Of a DNA stretch of 64,000 nucleotides, positions 11,796 to 21,750 are shown piece after piece (the first letter of the stretch is position 1; each line of letters opens with the position of its first letter). The stretch spans positions 62,001 to 126,000 of the forward strand of contig AJFK01000446.1 in assembly GCA_000467715.1 (NCBI GenBank), written 5' to 3'. The position numbers were made by a program, and so were the translations under genes. The DNA is from Hysterium pulicare CBS 123377. Taxonomy: Eukaryota > Ascomycota > Dothideomycetes > Hysteriales > Hysteriaceae. Below the pieces are notes generated by a model that saw only the letters and a list, made by a program, of their open reading frames with translations, was not told the DNA's origin and did not search any database.

Positions 11796-12443
11796 TTAGT
11801 CTAATTGTATTCTATTCAACTGATCTATACCGTCGCCCTCCATCAAAGCAGTTGTGCCATCCGCATCTTTGAAGGTCAAACGATCCCCATAGGAAATACC
11901 TTGATTCAACTCAGCACACATTATCGAGAAGAATTCGTCTTCGCAACTTACAAAGCTCCTCTCCGGCTTCTATGTCACGAAGCGTTCGATAAGTTACAAG
12001 TAGCCGCTCAGTGTCCCGCTCCCAACCAAGATTTTGGTCAAGGGCATGGTTGAACATTGACCCCAGACCAAAAATAACGGCTTGTGATACCCTCGATACT
12101 CCGTTCTGATCTTTGGTTGGCCAGTTACTGTCACGTACCTCAGTGATTGAGATCCGCATTACTCTGGTAGTGAGTACTTACTAGGTATAATGATAAAGCG
12201 AGGTATGTCTTATATGCTCATCATTTTCTTCTATGCCCAAAACCAGGACTGGACAAATATCTATAACGGTCCTTGCAGGAATATTTCTTGCAGCAAATAC
12301 GCCACGACCTAGAGATTATTGGTCAAAAACTGTGCATCCGACATTTGTGTTCCGCTGCACAAACCTTTTGGAGTATCGGAAATGATGACTAGATCTGCGC
12401 AGCGTTGCAGTAGAATAGTGTTATCATTTCCTTCGAGGCTCAT
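11796..12443 (-). CDS. Small SET-domain protein (Set7-like lysine methyltransferase candidate)
   Basis: The gene is split into four short exons (minus strand 12443-12365, 12308-12182, 12127-11952, 11899-11796). Joined they give a 161-residue protein that is almost entirely a SET domain. Visible motifs are KGRGVFAARNIPARTVID (SET start), RHTSLYHYTYNWP, FGLGSMFNHALDQN (the N-H pseudoknot motif) and DIEAGEELCISYGD (the EELxxxYG motif). Fission yeast Set7, a histone H3K37 methyltransferase, is a similar SET-only protein of about 147 residues; similarity in substrate is inference. All three introns are 52-56 nt with GT-AG borders (donors GTTTGT, GTAAGT, GTAAGT). It is head-to-head with TRAPPC13 (170 bp) and convergent with the DUF2408 gene. 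Confidence 0.85.
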
Positions 12444-12613
12444 CGGGAATACAAAAAGGAATATATATCCAACGACTCCCTTTGACTCAGTGTGGTATCC
12501 CTCGATGAATTTTTGATACGCACAGACCCTCATAAGTTTAGACAGCTTTTGCTCATTGCCTGGATTTGCCCCACCACTCCTACAACCCACCTCAACCTCG
12601 CATATTTGTTGCA
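12444..12613. promoter_or_regulatory. Divergent promoter region, SET gene / TRAPPC13
   Basis: Only 170 bp separate the two start codons, so the genes must share promoter DNA. No other feature is seen. Confidence 0.55.
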
Positions 12614-13801
12614 ATGGCCCATCAGCGAAATCAATCGCTGGGCGAAGGCCTGAAAAACCCACATACGGTGAGCTTGAAAGTTCTCCGGTACGTTGTACCA
12701 TCTGTCTCCATCCGCTCCTCTGCATCATCTTAACCAAAAATTTCATGCAGATTGTCCCGACCATCCCTAGTACACCAACATCCGCTCCCACACTCTACCG
12801 ACCTAGGAATTCCTCCCAATGCTTCTTTAAGCTATCCATCCGACAATGTCGACGAGAAATTCATAATAAGCCCTGTGCTTAACCTTCCCGAAGCTTTCGG
12901 AAGTGCTTATGTAGGAGAAACTTTTTCCTGCACCCTCTGCGGCAACAATGAACTAGAACAATCCGACCACACCCGCTCTATCAGCGGTGTTCGGATAGCC
13001 GCCGACATGCAGACACCCTCCACCCCCGCCGGTATCGCTCTCGACCTCACTGGCCCGACCAAGGATTCGGAGGAAGAGCAGACATCTCCAGGGCCTGGAG
13101 GGTCGTTACAGAAGATTTTGAGGTTCGAGCTCAAGGAGGAGGGCACGCATATTCTGGCAGTCACTGTAACCTATAGCGAGACTGTATTGGCCGGGGAAGG
13201 GAAGGCTGCAAGTGGGAGGGTCCGAACTTTTAGGAAGCTGTATCAGTTTGTTGCACAACAGCTACTCAGCGTGCGGACCAAGGCGGGAGACTTGCCGCCG
13301 AAGCTGGGATTGGCGAGATATGTGCTGGAGGCTCAGTTGGAGAACATGGGTGAGAGTACTGTTTCGCTTGAGGTATGTAGTCCCCAGTCTGCGATCAACT
13401 GCAAGGTATTCTGCAGGCTTCAGCCCCCACGGTTAAATCAATCCGAAAAAGTGTTGATATCTTGCAACCATCTCCATGGATTAGGACCAAGTTCAATCTG
13501 ATCAAAGTTACAGGCAGTCAACGTAAACCCAAAGCCGCCATTCAAATCTACATCGCTGAACTGGGACATGCAGGTTCCAGGAGCGGAACCTATCAACTCA
13601 CCCATATTAAACCCACGCGACGTCATCCAGGTCGCATTCCTACTCGAACAGCAAGACGAGATGGAGGTAGCCAATGACAATGTTGACATACTGCCGCCAG
13701 GAGACACTCGGAAAGTTCTAGGACAACTGTCCATTCAGTGGAGGAGTGCACTTGGCGATCGCGGGTCGCTGAGTACTGGATGGCTCACAAGCCGACGATG
13801 A
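12614..13801 (+). CDS. TRAPPC13 family (DUF974) trafficking protein
   Basis: TRAPPC13 belongs to the TRAPP tethering complexes that act on Golgi and autophagic traffic. Exons are 12614-12687, 12751-13372 and 13514-13801, giving 327 residues, within family range. Motifs: HTVSLKVLRLSRPSL at the start (joined across intron 1), LNLPEAFGSAYVGETFSC, LRFELKEEGTHILAVTVTY, FRKLYQFVAQQLLSVRTK, LEAQLENMGESTVSLE, then PPFKSTSLNWDM and LNPRDVIQVAFLLE. The second intron (141 nt) is longer than most here; I place it by homology between SLE and AVNVNPKPPF. The short C-terminus ends SLSTGWLTSRR. Confidence 0.93.
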
Positions 13802-15790
13802 TGAAGACTCGATTTTTATTCGTGCTCATCACCCATATAAGTTTTTTCCGGACGTATATGCATGATAGACAAGAGTCTTTTGACGATATTTCCGTCACCC
13901 ATTTCTGGAAGCAACATAACTCCAACTACTGTGTAGACAGCTAGCTTCCGACGGATCAAAGGACTTGAAACAGACCCGATTGCGTGGGACGCTATCTCGG
14001 TGGGTCACGATGGAGGCTACAAGAGTCATTTGGTGTCGCACCGAAAGCCGGCGGTGGGCCGATGGTTAAGGTTCGCGGAAGATTAATTGCGTCAATCAGC
14101 CAGATTAACTTTCATCTCGCAGTCTGTGCTGCAGTCAGCCGAAGCCGGTCAAGGTTCATCCTGTCAGTCAGGGAGCTGTTTTGGGGATGCTGTTGGCCCT
14201 TTGTCATGGAACGAAAAAGCTGCAATTTGAGGTGCATGTTATCGAGAGGTTTTATGGGGGTTTCAAAAGCAAAATAGGAGGTTGCGCCATGGGGAGATGC
14301 TCTCGAAGATATATCGGCGCCGTCCGTACTCGGCACTGTTTACGGGCTAAGTCGGTTCTCCGTATACAGGGCCGAGCATGATTGGCTGTCATCTTTCTGG
14401 CTGGCTGCAGGGACGTAACGCAAGAGCAAGGGCTTTGGCGATAAGCCCCAGGTATTCCTTGCCGTAGCATTGACTTTAGTCCGTAGAGCCGGTAATTCTT
14501 CGCCCCACGTTTCCCTGAAGAAGAGTAGGAGCGTGCAATTCGTGCCGACTCCGTTATGCGTTGGGAAATGCAGCGCCAACAACAAGCGCTTGGAGCATAT
14601 ATGATTCCGAGTGCCCCATTGTTATTGCGGACAGGCTGCTGGAAGATGAAGTGAAACGCGTATTTCTGGAGCAGTGGTTATCTGCTGGCGGAGTGGAGCA
14701 TAACGGTGCAGCCAAGGGGGGCCTTGTAACGTCGGTGTGAGACCTGTCGCTCGGACAGCAGCATCATCGTGACAGGTTGACAGGACATGTTGTGCGAAGA
14801 ACAATGGAAGTGGGATGGATGTTTTGTGATCAAGGTTGCCCCTATTTCTGCCCTGCTTCCGCTGCTCCCTCGCTATAGCGACACACTCAAATCGAATGCA
14901 CACCATCCCCATGCCCGCGGTGGTGCCTCCGCTGCGGGTGAGTCGAGGCCATTGGCTGACATGTGAGGCCGTCTTCCCCTGAGCACGGATCGCCTGCATC
15001 AGTCGCTTGCTGCATTGGGGCATGGCCTCGTCGATGGCGTTCTGAAGGCAGAAGGAGCAATCTGGAGCCCGGTCCCTGTGGTCCAAAAGAGGGCTGCTGC
15101 TCGGATGGCGCGCTGGCCTTTGTCCACTGACCAACGCACAACCGTCGCCGCTCGAACTGTTGAAGTCGCGCTCCATTGCGTGCCGCTGTGATTCCCCTGC
15201 AGTAAACAGCCTCCAACTGTTTGCTGTGCCTTAGTCTTCGCCTTAGCTGTCCGCCGTGAAGGAATGCTCGCTGTCTGGATTCTGGCTGATGCGTGTAAAG
15301 TCGCTAAAGAAGGAAATAAAACAGAAGCGCGTCCCGCCCGCCGACCGTGGGCCGTGGACCGTGGACCGTGGACCGTGGGAAGGTTTGGCGGCGTCTTCGT
15401 GATAAGGGCGGATGCCACACGACTTGACGTGTCCCAGGTTCGTTCTTAACCCTGTCTGGCTTGGGCCCTTTTATGTCCATCACAGGCCGTCAACGCTGCT
15501 CTGCTGGATTATTCCACCTCCATCGGCGCCTCTGAATGCCTCGACGTTCTCTCCCATCAGATCAACCTGCCCAGTGCCACCCCGATACGACGAGCATTCT
15601 CCGTCACTGTCGCACAGCCTGTCCAAGCTCCCCGTGCATAACCGGCTGCCCTCCAGCACACAAACACCGTTGAATCGGTCCTCCAATCCCCAATGACTTG
15701 ACTTTTGTGGAGAAACTCACTCAATCACCTAGTGCTCAGGCACCGCCGCTCTTTACTCACCCGTCCTATCCTATGTTCTAACAACTTACT
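13802..15790. other. Long intergenic / upstream region of the DENN gene
   Basis: About 2 kb without a supported gene. Open frames on both strands (for example 14622-15176 on the minus strand) are low in family-like content and overlap one another, as in GC-rich non-coding DNA. Bases 15343-15379 hold a 7-bp tandem repeat (GACCGTG). From about 15400 the plus strand becomes pyrimidine-rich, which suits a promoter and 5' UTR for the downstream gene. Confidence 0.5.
15343..15379. repeat. Short tandem repeat, GACCGTG unit
   Basis: Three perfect GACCGTG copies occupy 15357-15377. One further copy at 15343-15349 and a degenerate copy lie between. This is a minisatellite-like tract 0.4 kb upstream of the DENN gene start. 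Confidence 0.85.
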
Positions 15791-18700
15791 ATGGCTCCAG
15801 TTGCTTCGCCTGCCGACCCCTCCTCCGCTCCACTTGCAGACTATTTCTTTATATCCGGCATTGAGTCCTCCCAGGTCTACGATGAGCGAAACCAACCGAA
15901 CGGCGTTTCGTCTCCGCCACCAGTAGATGTTGACGCAACAATTGAAGAGGACAAGGCCCTGGAAACCAATTCGACCATCCGCCCAATTTCTTCAGAAGGC
16001 ATACCCAATGGAGACGCTACACAACGGCGATCCGCCAGATTAAGCTATGAGCCCCGTCAATCAATAGCCAGCACCATTGGTTCAGACTCCAGAAACTCGG
16101 CGAGCAATAGAAGTAGCGCGACAATCAAGGGCGTTCAAATTGGCGGGTCTGGTCTCAGCGATGCCGACTTCGAGCAGGCTCTACGGAAGTTTGCATCGGA
16201 AAGAGACAATTTTTTGGAGGAAATCACAGTTACTGCTGGGGTTGCACAACAAAATAGGCCATCCAGACCCCGGCCCAAACCGCAACGAATCGTGAATGAG
16301 GATGTTGGGAACCTCAGATCTGGAGTGGGGAGCATCCGCAGGCGTCTGTCGACTATGAGTAGTCTCAAGAGACAGCCGTCAGTGGCGCGTCAAGGTATGT
16401 AGACAAGATATGTTCACGCACATTACTCTGTAGCCATGTATCAAGAATCCGTTGGGGTACCAATGCTAACAACTCAAGATAAAGCTTCCATACGAACATC
16501 GAAGAGGCTGAGTGGCTACAATTCCGTCATCCCCACACCTCAACCTTTTAACCCGGAACCAAACATGCATCCTTTATTGAGAAGCTATGAACCTGTCCTT
16601 ATGGATCGATATCCACCAAAAAATATGGTCGAGGAATTGAGGCGACGAAACCCTTTCCCCGATTACATTCCGATGTTCGCTTTTCCAAACGACGTCAACG
16701 TTGTTTCGTCGGATGAGAGGCCGAAGTCAACGTGGCATGGCTTCGCTATGACTAACGGAGACAGTTCCAAACTTTACGGAATATGCTTGATTGTCTGGCT
16801 CCCTCTCAACCCAACGGCTGCCGAAGGCCTCGAACGCCAGTGCGAAGAATGGAGGCGAACTCACATGAATGCAGAAGAGCGGGAATTGGCCAGCAGTCTC
16901 GGAGAACGTCTGGCATTAGAGAGGGCGAAACTGTCTCGGCTCCTAGCAAAACTTCCCACAGTGGCTTCCGGATCTGAGGACCGAGAAAACCTGGAGGATG
17001 AGATCAGCGCAGTAGAAGAGAAGATCGGGCTCATGACAGACCTCCTACGGCCTGTCCGACATGGAGCAGCCTCCAAGATCGACGGTCTGACAGACGGAGA
17101 GACTGGGCTCTGGATTCCACGCGCCTACGGCATCCTTGGCAGGGATGAGGGGCTTACCGGTTTCTGGAAGGAGTGGTTGAAAGCGGTCATTGTCCCGATG
17201 ACCAATGGCGGTGTTTTAAGGGTACCTCCAAGCTCACCCAAAATAGGAATGTGGCAACCGCTTGAGCGATACGTCGTCAACCTCTGCGCCGAAGCAATGA
17301 GCCCTATGACATCCATCACCCAGGTGGAGATAGCCATCAGAGAACTTCGAATGTATGCCAGGAAGGAGGCTGTCAATGAGCTTCCGGGATCTCGCAACAT
17401 CGATCTTTACGCCCTGTTTAGGTCGCTGTCGATCCCTAACATCGTCACCCTTTTCGAGTTTGTCCTACAAGAGTCCAGGATTATATTGCTATCCTCACAT
17501 ACGGCTATGCTCCATCTAGTGAGTGCGGCCTTACTCAACCTTTTATATCCCTTCAAGTGGGCGGGCGTGTTTATACCTGTGCTTCCCGCCCGCTTGATTC
17601 AAACCTTGGAGGCCCCGTGCCCATACATTGTTGGTATCGAGCGAAGGTATGAACCCGTCGATTATCCGGAGGATGAGTATGTTTTGGTTGATCTCGATGC
17701 CGACTCCATTGGAACAAATGGGAACGCTCCAACCTCTTTGCCACGCCAACAGCGTAGGAAACTTATATCACTACTTCAAGTGTCTGCTCCTCACCATAAC
17801 AGATATGGCGTTCCGGTAGGTCCTCCAGCTTACGCCATGGAAGCATATCCATTCGATGCGTTCTCATCTGAGAATTCTTCGGTATTTACCTCACGAGCAC
17901 TTCCTTCCATGCTTGCAACATACGTCGGGATGAATTCCACGAACTATGGGACCATGGTTGGTCAGACTCCGCGTCCCTTGATCTTTAATGCTTTCCTGCA
18001 GTCAAGGAATGTTCAAAGTCAAGGGAACGACAGACCATCTACAGCTTCTACGGTGAAGACTACTTCTCCGGAATCGCCTCGAATTTCACCTATCTCTCAG
18101 GTCTTTCCACCCCTTCCAACTACTCCTATCTCCCGAAGCGATTCGGGTTATGCACTTCAAGCCAACCTCCGAGAGAAGCGCTCTGGGCATTTCGAAACTT
18201 CGTCGAGAAGGAGCTCTTCGGTGCGTTCTGATAGAACTATCAACAACCCCTCATATATATCCGTCTTTAACAGCTTCAAACAGTTCGGATTCGACCGTAT
18301 GTCCACGATAAGGCGTCCAAGTCAACCTTTCCTTGGACATACGCCTAGTGGATCGACGTCCTCACTAAGCCACGAGATACGTGCTCCATCATCATATGCC
18401 CCTTCTGTTTATGCACAGTCTACATTAGCCGCGTCTACGATTATGCCTGGTATGCTCATGCAACCTGTGCGCAATACGGATACCGTTCAGTGGCAAGAAG
18501 GCCATTGTTTGCAATGGAGACCTTATGATGAGAAGGCGTCGTGCTCTGTGTGCGAGGAGAAATCTGACGAGGGAATCTACCGCTGCTCAGGTAAGTGGCT
18601 CATCTTGATCTTGACATGCGCAAACTTACACCCAAGTAGGCTGTAGCACACATGCTCATGGACGATGCATTCATCAAATCTGCATAGTGTGTCCGACTGC

Positions 18701-19432
18701 ATTTCGACCAGAACAAGTTCGTGCAGCTTTTGTTCGCTGCTTTGCTAGTCTACTCTATACTTACCGACGATATCTACATCCCGCTTCAGGTGATCAGAAA
18801 AAAGCGGGAATGATCTACAGGTTCAAGTCGGAGGAATTTATGAGAAGCATACCGCATGATACTCAGGGATATTTGGCAATGCTACAGCAGACTCAAGGTC
18901 GGTTTAGACTCGCACAACCTAACTCCGCGCATACTAACGCTTTCAAATAGGGTTTAACGAGTTCATTCACGAGCGTGAGAGTAAAAGAACGGACGATCCC
19001 TCCATTAAACTCTTTGACCAGGTTATACTGGCGAAGAAGAATCGTGGCCGTACCTCGTTCTTTCATAAACAAAGTATGTTTCCATTATCGTTGAAGCCTT
19101 TTAGAATATGCGCTCATAGCCTTACAGGCACCGACTTCCTCTCTGATACTACGGATCATCTTTGGCGGTCTGCTGCGCCACTTCCACCCAATGCACGCTT
19201 CCCTGGGGACTACAGACAAGTTATTAGCAGGAGTAAGTTTGTATTAATCCATGCTTATTGATGAACACAGCTAATCTATCTCAATCTAGTCCCAGCAAAA
19301 CTGGACCCAACTCTCATGAAAGAACCACGCGTCATACAAGGCGTACCACGAATTCCGCAAGCAAAGGCCCGTCGGAAACCCATCCCCTCTATGCTTGGGC
19401 CAGGCCCCAACTCCAGGACAATCTCGTCCTAA
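15791..19432 (+). CDS. DENN-domain protein with C-terminal zinc-binding motif
   Basis: DENN proteins are typically guanine-nucleotide exchange factors for Rab GTPases in membrane traffic. Exons: 15791-16394, 16434-18590, 18640-18897, 18951-19073, 19128-19232, 19290-19432, giving 1129 residues. The disordered N-terminus is followed by the uDENN/cDENN core: PPKNMVEELRRRNPFPDYIPMF (partly), DERPKSTWHGFAMTNGD, LWIPRAYGILGRDEGLTGFW, WQPLERYVVNLCAEA, LFRSLSIPNIVTLFEFVL, SRIILLSSHTAMLHL and IPVLPARLIQTLEAPCPYIVG. After a Ser-rich linker, a cysteine cluster (CSVCEEKSDEGIYRCSGCS, then HGRCIHQIC, CIVC-like spacing) resembles a C1/PHD-type zinc site and is split by the intron at 18591. The dDENN-like helices continue to the end. 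The long pyrimidine-rich leader precedes the start. Confidence 0.93.
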
Positions 19433-20330
19433 ATTTCTATCTTACGACCAGAACCATCACGACTACGAGCACCAAGAATACCCCATCATCATCATCTCTC
19501 TCTACACCTCTCTACTTTTACAATGTACATTATCAGCGCTGGAGCCAAAGGAGTATAATCGGTTGGATTGGTTCCCGTCTTTCCGGCAAAAAATTCTGCA
19601 TCTTCGGGCGCCAGGTGAGGGCCCTCCAGGTCTACTTTTGGATAGGCATGGTTTGGCATAACCTGGATGGAGAGGCGGTTCACGGTTCGAACCTCTGTTA
19701 TGCATCTGCAATTGCTCACTGAATCGGTTTTTTTTGTATACTACCTACTAGTTTGATGTGTTGCGGGACGAGACAGTCTAGTAGTCGCGTCTCCAAACAT
19801 TCTTTTTAAAATAGGGAATGCCTGTTAGACGCATTACCTATCGATTTAATGAGTCTCGATTATAAGATGATACTGCTTCATTGAAGCGTGTGCAAATCTA
19901 CATGGCCGAGCCGTGTATAGAGAGCATTGAGGACGCGAAAACACGTGCAACTCTTCAGAGATGTGAAACTTGATTGCAAGGGTGCTGTTCCTGGCAGGGC
20001 ATTAGCGCAGGCCCAAATTAGCACCCGCGTCTTGGCAAACGCCCCTGCTCCAGTGTTCCCCTGGCTGCCCAACTTCAACCTCTTCACTCGCCGCGACGTT
20101 TCAAAACCTTCTTGCTCACTCCTTCACACTCCTTACACCTACTGCAACCTATACATTCTTTTTCTCCTTTCTCTGGTCACTCTTTCAAGATCCTTTTAAC
20201 CTACTTATTTTACCTTCGTCTACACAACAACAGCGACCGACCGATCAACCCTTTCCCGAACCATAATTCCCTGTTTCGAAACCTCTGAAACTCGGCTTCG
20301 GACTTCACCAACAAACACCTCTTAGCCACC
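19433..20330. other. Intergenic between DENN gene and GPI-anchored protein gene
   Basis: No gene is seen. The DENN 3' UTR occupies the start. The stretch 20110-20330 is strongly C/T-rich on the plus strand, typical of a fungal promoter and 5' UTR ahead of a well-expressed surface protein. Confidence 0.5.
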
Positions 20331-21034
20331 ATGTTCTCCAAATCCATCCTCGTTATCGCTGTCATTGCCATTGCCAAGTTGGCGGCTGCTACACCCCCAG
20401 CATGTCTCTTGGGCGCCATTAAGTACGTACATCCAAGCGCATTTGGACCCGAAACATCACGATCAAAAAGTCCGAAAACGTGGATGTAGGCTAACCAGGA
20501 ACAACAGCACGGCCGATGACCCCTCCAAAGTCAGCGACATCTGCAAGAACAATGACATGACGGGCACAATCGCCAAATATTGCGGTAACGACGCGCAAGC
20601 GGCTATGGTTTCGTACGCGGATGTCTGCAAGAATGCCGGTGTGCAAGTTTGTACGTCTACTCTCCTTCTCCCTCCTCCCAACTTTACACATACTCCTCCC
20701 ACAACTCAAACCACCCTCCACTATCTATTCCGAATCTAGCATTGAGTGAGGATTGAATGCATGCTGATAAGAGAATAATATAGCAACCGAAATCAACACA
20801 ACATCCACAGCCTCCTCCTCTAAAGCAACCGCCAGCAGCAACAAGAGCGCCTCTGGCTCGGCCTCCGGATCCCAAGCCACAGCTACGGGAACTGGAAAAA
20901 TAGTCACTAGCGTCACTGGCACGGCATCGGCTACTGGAACCGGGGCTCCGGCTAGTTCGACGGGTGCGGCGGGACGGTTGGAAGCTGGGGTTATGGCTGC
21001 GATTGTGGGTGGGTTAGTCGTTGCTGCTTTGTAA
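20331..21034 (+). CDS. GPI-anchored cell-wall protein with four-cysteine domain
   Basis: This is a predicted secreted surface protein. Exons are 20331-20422, 20508-20650 and 20784-21034, giving 161 residues. It has a signal peptide (MFSKSILVIAVIAIAKLAAA), then a compact domain with four cysteines (PPACLLGAINT, VSDICKNND, AKYCGND, YADVCKNAGV), a Ser/Thr/Ala-rich spacer likely to be glycosylated, and a hydrophobic C-terminal tail (GVMAAIVGGLVVAAL) that fits a GPI attachment signal. Four cysteines rather than eight make it unlike CFEM proteins; it resembles the small PACLLAAVN-type fungal GPI proteins. The acceptor of intron 1 is placed at 20507, after the CTAACC branch site. No enzymatic function is implied. 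Confidence 0.9.
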
Positions 21035-21750
21035 GCAGGGGGCATTCGAAGATTCGAGGTGGCCGTCTCGGAGGAGGATGTTGGATATCGCGGGTAGTGG
21101 GGTTTGCTGAGTGTGATGGGTTTGGATGGTGAGGGGGGAGGATAAGTCGTAGTGGGAGGTTAGGCAGATTCGATGTATAGAACGTCTTTTTCCGAGGCAA
21201 AAATACACAAGGATCGATTTCAGCAACGGGCTTGCTCGGATTGTATTATGGAGGTTTCTTTACCTAACTTCTGCGTCCTTGTAGTGTACGTAGGCGTTGG
21301 ATTCGGTAAACTTAAATATTATCTCGATATTCCCACCTGCATTACACTGTAGACATGAAACTGTGAGACAGCGCTCCTTCCACTCTTCATCTTCTAAAAC
21401 TATAGGTAATCCTAAAGCTCTCTAGTAAGATACACTTAATTGTATTACAAGAAAGCAGTTTCATTAGACTCAGTATCGATCTGAACTAAGCATACCATTC
21501 ATTTGTACCCAGCAAACTTAAGTCTGTTCACCTAAACCTCCATTTTCTATACTTTAATATTAGTGAAGTATAAATCCCGAATCGAGATTTTAAGAAAAGG
21601 CTTCTAGCATCTTCTTTTGATCATCAAAGCGTTCATTAGCATCGAATCACACATCTCAAAAACACACGTAAATCACATACATCACATCACATCGATCACA
21701 TCAACCCACAACCTTCAACATTTCATTTCATTCATCCAAACCCATCTATC
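21035..21750. other. Intergenic, convergent 3' ends
   Basis: No gene is seen. It is AT-rich around 21300-21600. An imperfect ATCAC repeat lies at about 21671-21703. Confidence 0.5.
21671..21703. repeat. Imperfect ATCAC microsatellite
   Basis: Repeated ATCAC/ATCACAT units with interruptions, in the 3' flank of ALG11. Confidence 0.6.

Noticed and set aside
14622-15176. 184-codon open frame on the minus strand upstream of the DENN gene
   Set aside because: It overlaps other open frames on both strands, has no domain or fungal-like exon structure, and lies in GC-rich promoter DNA where long chance frames are expected.
19672-19700. GGTTCGAACC, a tRNA B-box-like sequence
   Set aside because: The flanking bases do not form a T-stem, and no A-box or acceptor stem is present.
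20331-21034. CFEM effector assignment for the GPI-anchored protein
   Set aside because: Only four cysteines follow the signal peptide, whereas CFEM domains have eight in a fixed pattern.
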